A stretch of 64,000 nt of DNA from Brevibacillus agri (GTDB lineage Bacteria > Bacillota > Bacilli > Brevibacillales > Brevibacillaceae): contig NZ_CP026363.1 of the NCBI RefSeq assembly GCF_004117055.1, positions 540,001 through 604,000 on the forward strand, given 5' to 3'. Positions 20,868 through 28,944 of the stretch are shown here, piece after piece. Each line of letters starts with the position of its first letter. Within the stretch, counting starts at the first letter, position 1. A program made the translations under genes and the position numbers. Under the pieces are notes generated by a model, which had not been told where the DNA came from, did not search any database, and worked only from the letters and a program-made list of their open reading frames with translations.

Positions 20868-21709
20868 GTAGAGGTTTGGGAAAAGGGCTGAATGCACTTA
20901 TTACGTCCAATCTCATTGAAGAAGGGGAGCAAGTAAAAGAGGTTTCCGTCAGTGAGATTCGTCCCAACCCGTATCAGCCCCGTAAAGAATTCGAACAATC
21001 GGCTATTGATGAATTGGCAAACTCGATACGGGAACATGGCATTATCCAGCCGCTGATTGTCCGGAAAAGCATCAAGGGTTACGAGCTGGTAGCGGGAGAA
21101 AGACGCTTGCGTGCAGCGAAGCTCGCGGGCTTGAAGCAGGTTCCGGTAGTCGTCAAAGCCTACACCGATCAGCAGTTGATGGAAATTGCGCTGATTGAAA
21201 ATCTGCAGCGGGAAAACCTCAATCCGTTGGAAGAAGCGGAAGCATATGAAAAGCTGATCGCGCACCACGATTATACCCAAGAGCAGCTTGCTCAGCGAAT
21301 CGGAAAAAGCAGACCGCATGTAGCGAACATGCTGCGGCTGTTGCAACTTCCGGAAAGCATTCGAAAAATGGTTTCAGCAGCAGAGTTGTCCATGGGCCAC
21401 GCTCGGGCGCTTTTGGGTGTCTCAGATGAGAAAGTGCAAAAGCAGCTTGCGAAGGATGTAGTGGAAAAAGGGCTGAACGTGCGACAACTGGAAGAGTTGG
21501 TCAAACAGTTGAGTGTTTCACGTGAAACAAAGAAGAAAAAGCCGGCAAAAAGCGAGCCAATTTTGGTTGAGCTGGAAGAACGGCTGCGCAGTCGCTTTGG
21601 AACCGCCGTGAAAATTAAAAAAGGCGCGAAACGCGGCAAGATCGAAATTGACTTTTATTCGCAGGAAGATTTGCAGCGGATCATTGAGATACTGAATGAT
21701 GAGAAGTAA
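20864..21709 (+). CDS. spo0J: chromosome partitioning protein Spo0J (ParB)
   Basis: Spo0J binds parS, uses CTP to clamp and slide on DNA, and loads condensin. The 281-aa protein has the N-terminal Soj-activating peptide SRGLGKGLNALI, NPYQPR, the CTP-binding GERRLRAAK, the HTH region YTQEQLAQRIGKSRPHVANMLRLL and a dimerisation tail. ATGA overlap with soj shows coupling. Its own coding sequence contains a perfect parS site at 21514-21529. Confidence 0.97.
   Translation: MSRGLGKGLNALITSNLIEEGEQVKEVSVSEIRPNPYQPRKEFEQSAIDELANSIREHGIIQPLIVRKSIKGYELVAGERRLRAAKLAGLKQVPVVVKAYTDQQLMEIALIENLQRENLNPLEEAEAYEKLIAHHDYTQEQLAQRIGKSRPHVANMLRLLQLPESIRKMVSAAELSMGHARALLGVSDEKVQKQLAKDVVEKGLNVRQLEELVKQLSVSRETKKKKPAKSEPILVELEERLRSRFGTAVKIKKGAKRGKIEIDFYSQEDLQRIIEILNDEK
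21514..21529. other. parS site within spo0J
   Basis: TGTTTCACGTGAAACA, a perfect 16-bp palindromic parS inside spo0J, in the same relative place as the B. subtilis site. It encodes the residues SVSRET of Spo0J. Confidence 0.97.
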
Positions 21710-21724
21710 GTCCAGGAGGTAGTC

Positions 21725-22879
21725 ATGGCGATCATCTATTTGGATAACGCAGCTTCAACTTGGCCGAAGCCACCCGGCGTGAAAGAGCGGATGGCTGAAG
21801 TCATCGAAGATTTTGCCGCCAACCCTGGCCGGGGTGGACATACCTTGGCGATGAAAGCGAGCAAGACCGTGTTTCGGACACGAGTGCAGTTGTCGCGGTT
21901 GTTTGGGATTCAAAACCCGAATAACCTCTTTTTTTATCTAAATGCGACACAAGCACTCAACCAGGCGATCAAAGGGTTTCTAAAGCCGGGCGATCATGTG
22001 ATTTCTTCGTCAGTGGAGCATAATTCAGTGAGACGTCCTATTGAATATATGCGCCGCGTCCATCAGGTAGAAGCTACTTTTGTCGAGCCTAGAGGCGATC
22101 ATCTTTTTCATGTTGACGATTTTGCCAAGGCGATCCAGCCAAACACGCGTCTGCTGGTCGTAAGCCACGCTTCCAACCTGACAGGTGTTATTTTGCCGAT
22201 TGCAGAGTTGGGCAAACTGGCCAAAGAGAAGGGTATCACGTTTCTGGTAGACGCCTCGCAGTCGGCGGGAGTGCTGCCTATTCACGTCGAAGAAATGAAT
22301 ATTGGCATGCTGGCGTTTCCCGGGCACAAAGGGCTGTATGGTCCACAAGGGACAGGCGGATTGTATGTGCACAGCGACATTGATCTGGAGCCGTTGCTGC
22401 ATGGGGGAACTGGCAGTCAATCAGAAGCGATTGAGCAACCGACTACGCGTCCGGACCGCTACGAGAGCGGGACGTTGAATACAGTCGGTTTGGCAGGATT
22501 ACTGGCCGGGGTCGAATTTGTCCTGGAAAAAGGCGTGGAAAACATTCGCCAGCATGAATGGGAGCTTGCCAAGCAAACGATCACAGGTCTGCAGCAAATT
22601 CCTGGAGTAGAGGTGTACGGTCCGGGAATTGAAACAGAGCGGGTCGCAGTAATCGCGTTCAACATCGGGCAGGTGGATGCATCGGAGGTATCCTTTATTC
22701 TCGATCAACAATACGGAATCGCAACGAGATCGGGCTATCATTGCACGCCGCTGGGGCACCATACGGCAGGGACCGAGCAGCGGGGAGCGGTGCGGGCCAG
22801 TTTTGGGATGTTCAATACAGAGAAAGACGTAGAAGCTCTTATGAACGCTGTTAGAGAGATAGCATCGGCGTTTTCGTAA
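21725..22879 (+). CDS. aminotransferase class V / cysteine desulfurase-like protein
   Basis: A 384-aa PLP enzyme of the NifS-like class V family. It begins YLDNAASTWPKP and has the cofactor histidine region SSSVEHNSVRRP, the PLP aspartate LVDASQSAG, the Schiff-base lysine in FPGHKGLYGPQGTGG and the putative catalytic cysteine in RSGYHCTPLGH. It probably removes sulfur from cysteine or a related substrate; the acceptor is unknown. ATG 21725 follows AGGAGG. It is close behind spo0J and is probably cotranscribed with the DUF554 gene. Confidence 0.9.
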   Translation: MAIIYLDNAASTWPKPPGVKERMAEVIEDFAANPGRGGHTLAMKASKTVFRTRVQLSRLFGIQNPNNLFFYLNATQALNQAIKGFLKPGDHVISSSVEHNSVRRPIEYMRRVHQVEATFVEPRGDHLFHVDDFAKAIQPNTRLLVVSHASNLTGVILPIAELGKLAKEKGITFLVDASQSAGVLPIHVEEMNIGMLAFPGHKGLYGPQGTGGLYVHSDIDLEPLLHGGTGSQSEAIEQPTTRPDRYESGTLNTVGLAGLLAGVEFVLEKGVENIRQHEWELAKQTITGLQQIPGVEVYGPGIETERVAVIAFNIGQVDASEVSFILDQQYGIATRSGYHCTPLGHHTAGTEQRGAVRASFGMFNTEKDVEALMNAVREIASAFS

Positions 22880-22902
22880 GGTAGCGGTAGGAGGACACAC
22901 AC

Positions 22903-23613
22903 GTGATCTTGTTAGGAACCCTGGTAAACGCTGGCGCCATCATAGTAGGAGCTTTGTTGGGGAGGCTCTTGACGAGGATTCCCGATTCGATCCGACATAC
23001 AGTCATGCAAGGAATCGGGCTGGCTGTGATGATTTTGGGCGTCAAGATGAGCCTTGGATCGGGCAACTTCTTATTGGTGATCGTCAGCATTGTTTTGGGG
23101 GCAATTATAGGGGAATTGATGGGGATTGAAAAAGGCTTGAATCGTCTGGGGCACTGGCTGGAGCGGAAGGTTGGCGGCGGAAAAGGCAGTATTGCCACCG
23201 GGTTTGTAACAGCTACTCTGGTCTATTGTATCGGCGCAATGGCTGTTTTGGGAGCGATGGACAGCGGGTTGCGAAACAACCACGACATTTTGTTCACCAA
23301 AGCGCTTCTGGACGGCTTTTCCGCGATTATTTTCACTTCGACGCTAGGGATTGGCGTCATATTTTCAGCAGTACCTGTGTTTTTGTACCAAAGTGTGCTG
23401 ACGTTGCTGGCTACCCAAATTTACAGTGTGGTGAGCCAAACGATGCTCGATGCGATGCTGGCAGAAGTAACGGCAGTGGGTGGCTTGATGATTATCGCGA
23501 TTGGGATCAACATTTTGGAGATCAAAAATATCAATGTAGCGAACATGCTGCCCGCACTGGTGATTGCAGCATTGGGAGTTCCGATTAGCCAGTGGTTGTC
23601 CAGTTTTTTATAA
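22903..23613 (+). CDS. DUF554 membrane protein
   Basis: A 236-aa integral membrane protein of the DUF554 family: N-terminal GTLVNAGAIIVGALLGRLL, GIGLAVMILGVKMSL, then FVTATLVYCIGAMAVLGAMDSGL and further hydrophobic helices, about six to seven in all. The function of this family is not established, though it looks like a small transporter or channel. GTG start at 22903 after AGGAGGACAC. It lies 23 bp behind the desulfurase-like gene. Confidence 0.88.
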   Translation: MILLGTLVNAGAIIVGALLGRLLTRIPDSIRHTVMQGIGLAVMILGVKMSLGSGNFLLVIVSIVLGAIIGELMGIEKGLNRLGHWLERKVGGGKGSIATGFVTATLVYCIGAMAVLGAMDSGLRNNHDILFTKALLDGFSAIIFTSTLGIGVIFSAVPVFLYQSVLTLLATQIYSVVSQTMLDAMLAEVTAVGGLMIIAIGINILEIKNINVANMLPALVIAALGVPISQWLSSFL

Positions 23614-23630
23614 GATGGCAAGATAGCGGG

Positions 23631-23678
23631 AAAAGACTTTTTCTGTGCGCGGGTAGCGTGCAGGAGGGGTCTTTTTTT
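23631..23678 (+). terminator. probable terminator after the DUF554 gene
   Basis: AAAAGAC (23631-23637) pairs with GTCTTTT (from 23670), with CTG/CAG pairing inside, followed by a run of seven T. The stem is interrupted, hence moderate confidence. Confidence 0.6.
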
Positions 23679-23679
23679 C

Positions 23680-24185
23680 ATGCAGGGCGATGGGGCGCGT
23701 AGAACTCAGGGCGGACATTTTAAAGATGGGAGCAGGCAAAGGCAAAGCTGTAGGGGGAGTCGGGGGTTCGGAGTAAAAGCTAGGGAGCAAGTAGGAAGAG
23801 TGGGGAAGAGAAATGAAGCAGGACAAAGGGAAAAGGCAGAAAGAAGAAACCAGAAACCAGAGAGCATGACAGGTAGCCGTGCGCTGTGCCGTTTGAAATG
23901 ACCTACTGCAAAAGGCACACACATAGCCATTTGATTTCAAGGGACTGTCCACAACAACTCGCAATAATAGTGTGAGACCAAGTAAACAGTAAACGGAGCT
24001 GCTGAGACTTACTTTTTTTGACGCGACGAACGGGCCATGCCACTGTAAACCATACAGCGAGGAACAACGGAGCGAAAGGAATGCGACATGTAAGTTTGGC
24101 ATAAAAAAAACCGCTATCATCAAAAGAAAATGTCGTGCGATAATGACCATTAGAACGGAAAGCGTCTTGTGGGGAGAGAAAGTCA
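23680..24185. other. gene-free stretch upstream of the lipid kinase gene
   Basis: No gene supported. The first 200 bases are strongly purine-rich on the plus strand (AGGGAAAAGGCAGAAAGAAG type). Open minus-strand frames in this part have low-complexity proteins without ribosome sites. No clear promoter was found. Confidence 0.55.
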
Positions 24186-25085
24186 ATGGTGGGTTTTATC
24201 GTCAATCCCGTGGCGGGAAATGGCAAAGGGAAGAGAGTATGGGAGAGGATAGAGCCTGCTGTAAATGGCTTAGGAGCGGTTTTTTCCGTGAGGGAGACAT
24301 CGGGAGAGGGAGACGCGGAAAAGCTGGCAAAAGAGTTGATTCAAAAAGAGGGAGTAAATAAAATCATTGCAATAGGGGGAGACGGAACCGTTCATGGCGT
24401 GTTGAACGGGATCTATCAGTCCGGACAAGCATGCAAGTTTGGCTTGGTGCCGGCTGGATCAGGGAACGACTTTGCCCGGGCGCACGGCATTGTCAACGAT
24501 CCGAGCGAGGCAGTGGAGCGAATTTTGTCAGAAAAAGCAGAAAGACGGATTGATCTGATGCTGATGAACGGGCGAATTGCTGCAAATTCGATTGGAGCAG
24601 GCTTTGATGCGCAAGTAGCGAAAGCGACCGATGCAGCGCAATATAAAGCGTGGCTGAACCGATACGGACTGGGTGGACTGGCTTATGTCATTTCCGTTTT
24701 ACGGGAGCTGCGCAACTTCAAGCCGGGCCATCTGAGCTTGCAGGTCGACGGGCAAACGATCGACAAGTCGGGAGTTTGGCTTGTGACAGCAGCCAATATT
24801 CCGAATTACGGCGGGGGAATGAAAATTTGCCCTATGGCGGTCGCCGACGATGGCCTGACGGATATTTGCGTCGTCAGCAATGCAAGCCGGGGAGAGCTGC
24901 TGCGCGCCTTTTTGAAAATATACACAGGCACCCATGTCACGCATCCGAAAGTTTCCTTTTTCCGCGGGAGCCAGGTCACGATTGAAACGGCTGTGCCGCT
25001 CATGGTTCATGCCGATGGCGAATTGATGGGGGAAACCCCCGTTCAGGTGAAAATGCTTCCCGGTCAACAGGTGATTTTCGTCTAA
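24186..25085 (+). CDS. diacylglycerol kinase family lipid kinase (YegS/BmrU-like)
   Basis: A 299-aa soluble lipid kinase of the DAGK catalytic-domain family. It has VGFIVNPVAGNGKG at the N-terminus, the nucleotide-binding GGDGTVHGVLNG (about 64-75), PAGSGNDFAR and the C-terminal MVHADGELMG. Members phosphorylate diacylglycerol or related lipids with ATP at the membrane. ATG 24186 follows GGGGAGAG. It is convergent with yyaC. Confidence 0.92.
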   Translation: MVGFIVNPVAGNGKGKRVWERIEPAVNGLGAVFSVRETSGEGDAEKLAKELIQKEGVNKIIAIGGDGTVHGVLNGIYQSGQACKFGLVPAGSGNDFARAHGIVNDPSEAVERILSEKAERRIDLMLMNGRIAANSIGAGFDAQVAKATDAAQYKAWLNRYGLGGLAYVISVLRELRNFKPGHLSLQVDGQTIDKSGVWLVTAANIPNYGGGMKICPMAVADDGLTDICVVSNASRGELLRAFLKIYTGTHVTHPKVSFFRGSQVTIETAVPLMVHADGELMGETPVQVKMLPGQQVIFV

Positions 25086-25124
25086 AAAAAGAGACTTGCC
25101 ATCCGCAGAGGGACCGGGCAAGTC
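25084..25124 (-). terminator. terminator of yyaC
   Basis: Stem GACTTGCC (25093-25100) / GGCAAGTC (25117-25124). On the minus strand it is followed by TCTTTTTTT, so it ends yyaC transcripts; the plus side has no T-run. Confidence 0.85.
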
Positions 25125-25166
25125 AAAGAAAATGGCTATTGATTTGAAAAGGTCGAGGGAAGATGG

Positions 25167-25772
25167 TCAGTCGTGCAAAACACTATCCAAACGGTTCGGC
25201 GCAGCAGCGAGTGTCGCGGCTTTGGCCAAACCAGAGGCAATAATCTCGGCCATGTTCATGACGACGGCAAGTCGCGTGTTTTGGAGTACGAAATACTCCA
25301 TGAAGCCGCCGACATTGACGATTCCAGTAATGTGAAACGTACCGACAGGCGGCAACTCCTTTTTGACCCCGGCACCTGGCTTTAGCGGACCGCTGATGAC
25401 ATTGATGTTGCCGACGTGGCTGAATTGGCCCAGACAGGCGTCTACGGCAATCAGTGTAGCGCTGGGGTGGTTCGTTTGGATGGAATCGAGTTTTTCCTTG
25501 AGATTCATCGCATGCACCGGATCGTCCAGCGTTCCGTACACTTGCAAATGACTGGGCGCGGCAGTTTGCAGCTTGGTTCCGACGAGCGGCCCAAGCGCGT
25601 CGCCTGTCGAACGGTCTGTGCCGATACATATAATTACAATGTCTTCATCATACGGTTTTAAGCGAAAGCGCTGCGCAAGGTGTCTAGCCAGATGATCGTC
25701 TGCGTTTTCACTGCGGTATTCCACTTTAAAAGGTGGCAAAGAACAGCTTTTGAGATTTTCAAATGTACTCAT
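25167..25772 (-). CDS. yyaC: spore protease YyaC
   Basis: A 201-aa protein of the YyaC family, related in fold to the germination protease GPR. It has IICIGTDRSTGDALGPLVG, YGTLDDPVHAMNLKEKL and IAVDACLGQ. In spore formers it is expressed in the forespore. I use ATG 25772 (MSTFENL, GGGGGT 5 nt upstream) rather than GTG 25784. The upstream minus strand has GTATA and GGTACTATACT, loosely like a sigma-F/G promoter. It is transcribed against its neighbours, as a separately regulated sporulation gene. Confidence 0.9.
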   Translation of the reverse strand: MSTFENLKSCSLPPFKVEYRSENADDHLARHLAQRFRLKPYDEDIVIICIGTDRSTGDALGPLVGTKLQTAAPSHLQVYGTLDDPVHAMNLKEKLDSIQTNHPSATLIAVDACLGQFSHVGNINVISGPLKPGAGVKKELPPVGTFHITGIVNVGGFMEYFVLQNTRLAVVMNMAEIIASGLAKAATLAAAPNRLDSVLHD

Positions 25773-25988
25773 GGCTACCCCCACTCTTGCGGACTTGGCC
25801 TAAACGTTATAGAAGAGTATTCACAGTATAGTACCGGGAAGTCATTTTTATACCTGCTAATGGGAAGGTTGTGGAGGTTTTGAAAAATCAGCGAAGCTGG
25901 CAAGCCGGAAATTGAACGGGTAAAATAAGAGAAGCACGTCAGCAAAGCCTTGTGAAAAAGAAAACAAGGACGCGAAGGAGGGAGAGGG

Positions 25989-26270
25989 ATGGAAGGAGAG
26001 ACTGTACTGATTGCATTTGATTCCACACAGCAAGCTTTGCGTGCAGAAATGCTGCTGGAGTACGAAGATATTGATATCGACACAAGACCGACGCCAAAAG
26101 AGATAACGGCTGGCTGTGCCCTTTCCATTGAGTTTCCTTTGCCCGACTATTCTCGCGCGAAAACGATCATGGAAGAGCAGCAAGTAGTCATTCGAGGATA
26201 TTTTCGTCAGTTTGCTGGCCGATACCAGGAGGTTGACGAATACGGCAGACAGAAGGAGAGGACAGAATGA
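25989..26270 (+). CDS. DUF3343 domain protein
   Basis: A 93-aa protein of the DUF3343 family: ETVLIAFDSTQQALRAEMLLEYEDIDIDTRPTPKEITAGCALSIEF. These small proteins resemble putative sulfur or selenium carriers, and the single Cys in TAGCALS is conserved as I recall, but function is unproved. ATG 25989 follows GAAGGAGGGAG. Its stop overlaps the MscS-like gene (ATGA). Confidence 0.85.
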   Translation: MEGETVLIAFDSTQQALRAEMLLEYEDIDIDTRPTPKEITAGCALSIEFPLPDYSRAKTIMEEQQVVIRGYFRQFAGRYQEVDEYGRQKERTE

Positions 26271-27160
26271 ATACTACAAATGCAGAAGGCTTTTTTCAAA
26301 AGCTGTACAACCAAATTTACGACTATCTCACAGATGCCGACATGTGGGTAACTGTAGGGATGGTGCTGGCGAAAATTTTGGCGATCATCGTTGCCTCGCG
26401 TATCGTTGTTTCGTTGTTGCACGCGACAGTCAACCGCATTTTTCATCATCGCCACGGAGGCGGCAAGCTCCAACTGGATCAACGCCGTGTCGATACGATG
26501 CGCGTGCTCGTTAACAATATCATTCAGTACACGATTTATTTCCTGGCGATTTTGATGATCTTGCAACTGATCGGGATCGACTTGCGGCCTGTGTTGGTGA
26601 GCGCAGGGGTGCTCGGGCTGGCTGTCGGCTTTGGGGCGCAAAGTCTCGTGCGCGATATTATCACTGGTTTCTTTATCATTTTTGAAGACCAGTTTGCTGT
26701 AGGGGATGTCGTGACGATCAATAACATGACCGGGACCGTACAGGAGATTGGCCTGCGGATCACACGCGTGCGCAGTTGGACGGGAGAAGTATTTATTTTC
26801 CCGAACGGAACCATTACGCAAGTGACCAATTTTTCACTGCAAAATACGTTGGCTGTTGTGGATGTCTCGGTAGCGTACGAGGAAAATCTGGGTCAGGTTG
26901 AAGAAGTGCTGAAAGAAGTGCTGGCAAAAGCGCAAGCCGAGCTGACAGATATCGTGGCGGAGCCACAAATTTTGGGCGTACAAGCATTGGGGCCGTCTGA
27001 GGTCGTCATGCGGGTGACTGCCGAGTGCAAGCCGAACACCCACCACGGCGTCAATCGCAACCTGCGGGCGATGATTCGCACCGAGTTTACCAAACGGGGC
27101 ATTCAGATTCCGTATCCGAAAATCGTCGCGATGTCGGGCAAGGCACAAGGCCAAGCATAG
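26267..27160 (+). CDS. MscS-family mechanosensitive channel
   Basis: A 297-aa small-conductance mechanosensitive channel. The N-terminal region has three membrane helices; the pore helix is GVLGLAVGFGAQSLVRDIITGFFIIFEDQFAVGD, the MscS hallmark, followed by the beta domain (INNMTGTVQEIGLRITRVR, FPNGTI) and a cytoplasmic alpha/beta domain. It releases osmolytes on hypo-osmotic shock. It is translationally coupled to DUF3343 and followed by DUF951, a conserved Bacillales cluster (ykuT/yyaF neighbourhood). Confidence 0.94.
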   Translation: MNTTNAEGFFQKLYNQIYDYLTDADMWVTVGMVLAKILAIIVASRIVVSLLHATVNRIFHHRHGGGKLQLDQRRVDTMRVLVNNIIQYTIYFLAILMILQLIGIDLRPVLVSAGVLGLAVGFGAQSLVRDIITGFFIIFEDQFAVGDVVTINNMTGTVQEIGLRITRVRSWTGEVFIFPNGTITQVTNFSLQNTLAVVDVSVAYEENLGQVEEVLKEVLAKAQAELTDIVAEPQILGVQALGPSEVVMRVTAECKPNTHHGVNRNLRAMIRTEFTKRGIQIPYPKIVAMSGKAQGQA

Positions 27161-27179
27161 AGTAGAGGGGAGAAGAGAG

Positions 27180-27389
27180 ATGGAAAGGAAGCAATTTGGG
27201 CTGGGGGACATCGTACAAATGAAAAAGCCGCATCCATGCGGAACAAATGCGTGGAAAGTCATTCGCATGGGCATGGACGTGCGAATCAAATGTACGGGCT
27301 GCGACCACAGTGTCATGATCGGTCGTCTTGAATTTGAACGCAAACTGAAAAAAATATTGGTGCGCGCAGAGGAAGAGCCGAAAGAGTAA
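27180..27389 (+). CDS. DUF951 domain protein
   Basis: A 69-aa protein of the DUF951 family: FGLGDIVQMKKPHPCGTNAWKVIRMGMDVRIKCTGCDHSVMI. The Cys residues (PCG and CTGC) and small size suggest a metal or nucleic-acid binding fold, function unknown. It lies upstream of ychF in many Firmicutes; here two secreted proteins separate them. ATG 27180 follows GGGGAGAAGAG. Confidence 0.9.
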   Translation: MERKQFGLGDIVQMKKPHPCGTNAWKVIRMGMDVRIKCTGCDHSVMIGRLEFERKLKKILVRAEEEPKE

Positions 27390-27494
27390 AGCAAAAAACT
27401 TTTGAAGGAACCGTCTGTCTTTTTCTACACTGTCCGTAAACAGTGGTGGAGCTGACCAAAAGCTTTCGCCACGCAGACGAAAGGGATGGTTAGG

Positions 27495-28271
27495 ATGAGT
27501 GCCAGACGGTTGTGGATGCAATGGATCGCTGTGCTGGGGATGCTGCTTGCGTTTTCACAGGCGGCATGGGCGAAGGACGCAAGCAACTGGAAGATAAGCG
27601 TCTCGCCGACGGACAAAGCGACAGAGGTAGCAGCAGACGCTGTCATTACGCTGACGTTTTCCGGGACGGTCCGTTTGGCAAATTCGCGTGACATCACGGA
27701 CAAGTCGTTGCTGTCCATCGTGCAGCTTGGGGACGAAAAGAAAAAGAAAGTCCCGTTCACAGCCAAGTGGAACAAGACAGCGAGAAGCATCGTGATCGAC
27801 CCTGTGGGTAACCTGGAGGCGGGAAAAGCGTATCGCGTCACACTGCCCGCCAAAAAGCTGAAGGATGCGCGAGGGGAGCTGAACCCGGAGCTGTCCGCTG
27901 CGTTCACGACAAAAAAGCCCGTGGATAACATTGCTCCGCAGGCGATTATTTTGCCTGGTCATGGCGCCAAGCAGGTGAAGCTGGAGGAGAAAGTGACGCT
28001 GCAGTTTGCGGAGGAAGTGACTCTGGCAAGCGGAGGAGCACTCTCCAGCAAAACGGCGGCAGGACTTGTGCGCTTGACAGATGAAAAAGGCCAGGCTGTC
28101 CCGCATACCGTCACCTGGAACAAGAGCAAGCGAATGCTGTCGATCAAGCCAAAAGGAAAATGGCAGCCGCATACGAGCTATCAGGTCAGTCTCGCTGGCG
28201 GCCTGCTGCAAGATCAGGCGGGCAATGTGAATAAGTCACAATGGTCGAGTTTCACGAGTGGCGCGAAGTAA
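27495..28271 (+). CDS. secreted protein with two Ig-like (Big_5) domains
   Basis: A 258-aa protein with a signal peptide (RRLWMQWIAVLGMLLAFSQAAWA, cut near residue 24) followed by two repeats of a bacterial Ig-like Big_5 module: VSPTDKATEVAADAVITLTFSGTV about 33-56, and LPGHGAKQVKLEEKVTLQFAEEV about 154-176, each ending with a YRVTLP or YQVSLA strand. Such modules are found in surface and S-layer proteins. There is no anchor. ATG 27495 is preferred over 27486 by ribosome-site distance. Confidence 0.8.
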   Translation: MSARRLWMQWIAVLGMLLAFSQAAWAKDASNWKISVSPTDKATEVAADAVITLTFSGTVRLANSRDITDKSLLSIVQLGDEKKKKVPFTAKWNKTARSIVIDPVGNLEAGKAYRVTLPAKKLKDARGELNPELSAAFTTKKPVDNIAPQAIILPGHGAKQVKLEEKVTLQFAEEVTLASGGALSSKTAAGLVRLTDEKGQAVPHTVTWNKSKRMLSIKPKGKWQPHTSYQVSLAGGLLQDQAGNVNKSQWSSFTSGAK

Positions 28272-28293
28272 TGGAAGTTTGGTTGTGGATAAA

Positions 28294-28338
28294 AAAAGGA
28301 TGCAACCCGTAGCAAGCGGCGCATCCTTTTTTCCTTTT
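28294..28338. terminator. bidirectional terminator after the Ig-like gene
   Basis: A perfect 10-bp stem AAAAGGATGC (28294-28303) / GCATCCTTTT (28321-28330) with T-runs on the plus side and A-runs before it, so it can work both ways. A perfect DnaA box TGTGGATAA overlaps its left edge at 28284-28292. Confidence 0.88.
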
Positions 28339-28497
28339 TGTACGATCAGATGTATCTCCCGGTGATTGTACTTTAAGGTTATGACCGATCATTTTCCGTC
28401 GGCTGCGTAGCCAGTCAATGATCTATGTGGAATGGGGAAGGTAAGATGCATGGTCGTGCAAGCTTACCTTCAGATAGGCCGGATGGCAGCGGGAAGC

Positions 28498-28584
28498 TTA
28501 GTCGCAGTCACAACCTACGATTACGAGAAGGATGAAAAGAACCAGGATCAGCGCGAAATCGTCGAAGCCGTTAAAGAGACCCAC
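28498..28584 (-). CDS. YjcZ-like sporulation peptide
   Basis: A 28-aa minus-strand gene: MGLFNGFDDFALILVLFILLVIVG then CDCD. The FALILVLFILLVIVG core is the hallmark of the YjcZ family, tiny hydrophobic proteins of Bacillales spores, and the Gly-Phe start fits. GGAGGT lies 8 nt before the GTG start at 28584. The hairpin GAAGGTAAG / CTTACCTTC at 28437-28471 lies downstream and may be its 3' end. The C-terminus is unusually acidic. The overlapping plus-strand frame is not convincing. Confidence 0.75.
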   Translation of the reverse strand: MGLFNGFDDFALILVLFILLVIVGCDCD

Positions 28585-28677
28585 TTGCTAACACCTCCTA
28601 CCCTAGTTTCAATACTCATGCTATGTAGGAACATGAAAATGGGTATGGGCGAATGCCCTGGTTCCGACGAAAATAAG

Positions 28678-28795
28678 TTATTCACACTCTATCCACAGAA
28701 AATGTGGACAACTTTTTGTCGAAAAATGCAAAACGGAAAAGGGGGTTGGGAATAAACAAGCTGTGGATAGACAGTTATCCACAAAATTATCCACA
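28678..28795. promoter_or_regulatory. DnaA-box cluster upstream of pepF
   Basis: Within 118 bp there are three perfect boxes (TTATTCACA 28678-28686, TTATCCACA 28775-28783 and 28787-28795). Three more have one mismatch (28689-28697, 28703-28711, 28762-28770). A further perfect box lies at 28284-28292. The cluster ends 23 bp before the -35 of the pepF promoter. It may titrate DnaA or regulate the gene. Confidence 0.8.
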
Positions 28796-28818
28796 AATCT
28801 GAATTTTCTCTGGATAAA

Positions 28819-28846
28819 TTGACTGTTGTTAGTAAATATTTAAAAT
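28819..28846 (+). promoter_or_regulatory. sigma-A promoter of the secreted oligopeptidase
   Basis: TTGACT (28819-28824), 16-bp spacer, TAAAAT (28841-28846), about 100 bp before the start codon and directly behind the DnaA-box cluster. Confidence 0.7.
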
Positions 28847-28944
28847 ATTTTTCTTAATAAGAAGGAATTTGGACGTGCAACAACGTAATTACACTAACTA
28901 GAAATTGGAAAAGATAAAGAGTAAGGAAAAGGGGCGATTGAGAT

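Noticed and set aside
28432-28755. Plus-strand frame of 107 codons in the pepF upstream gap
   Set aside because: No ribosome site; it covers the DnaA-box cluster and the opposite strand carries a much better YjcZ-like gene.
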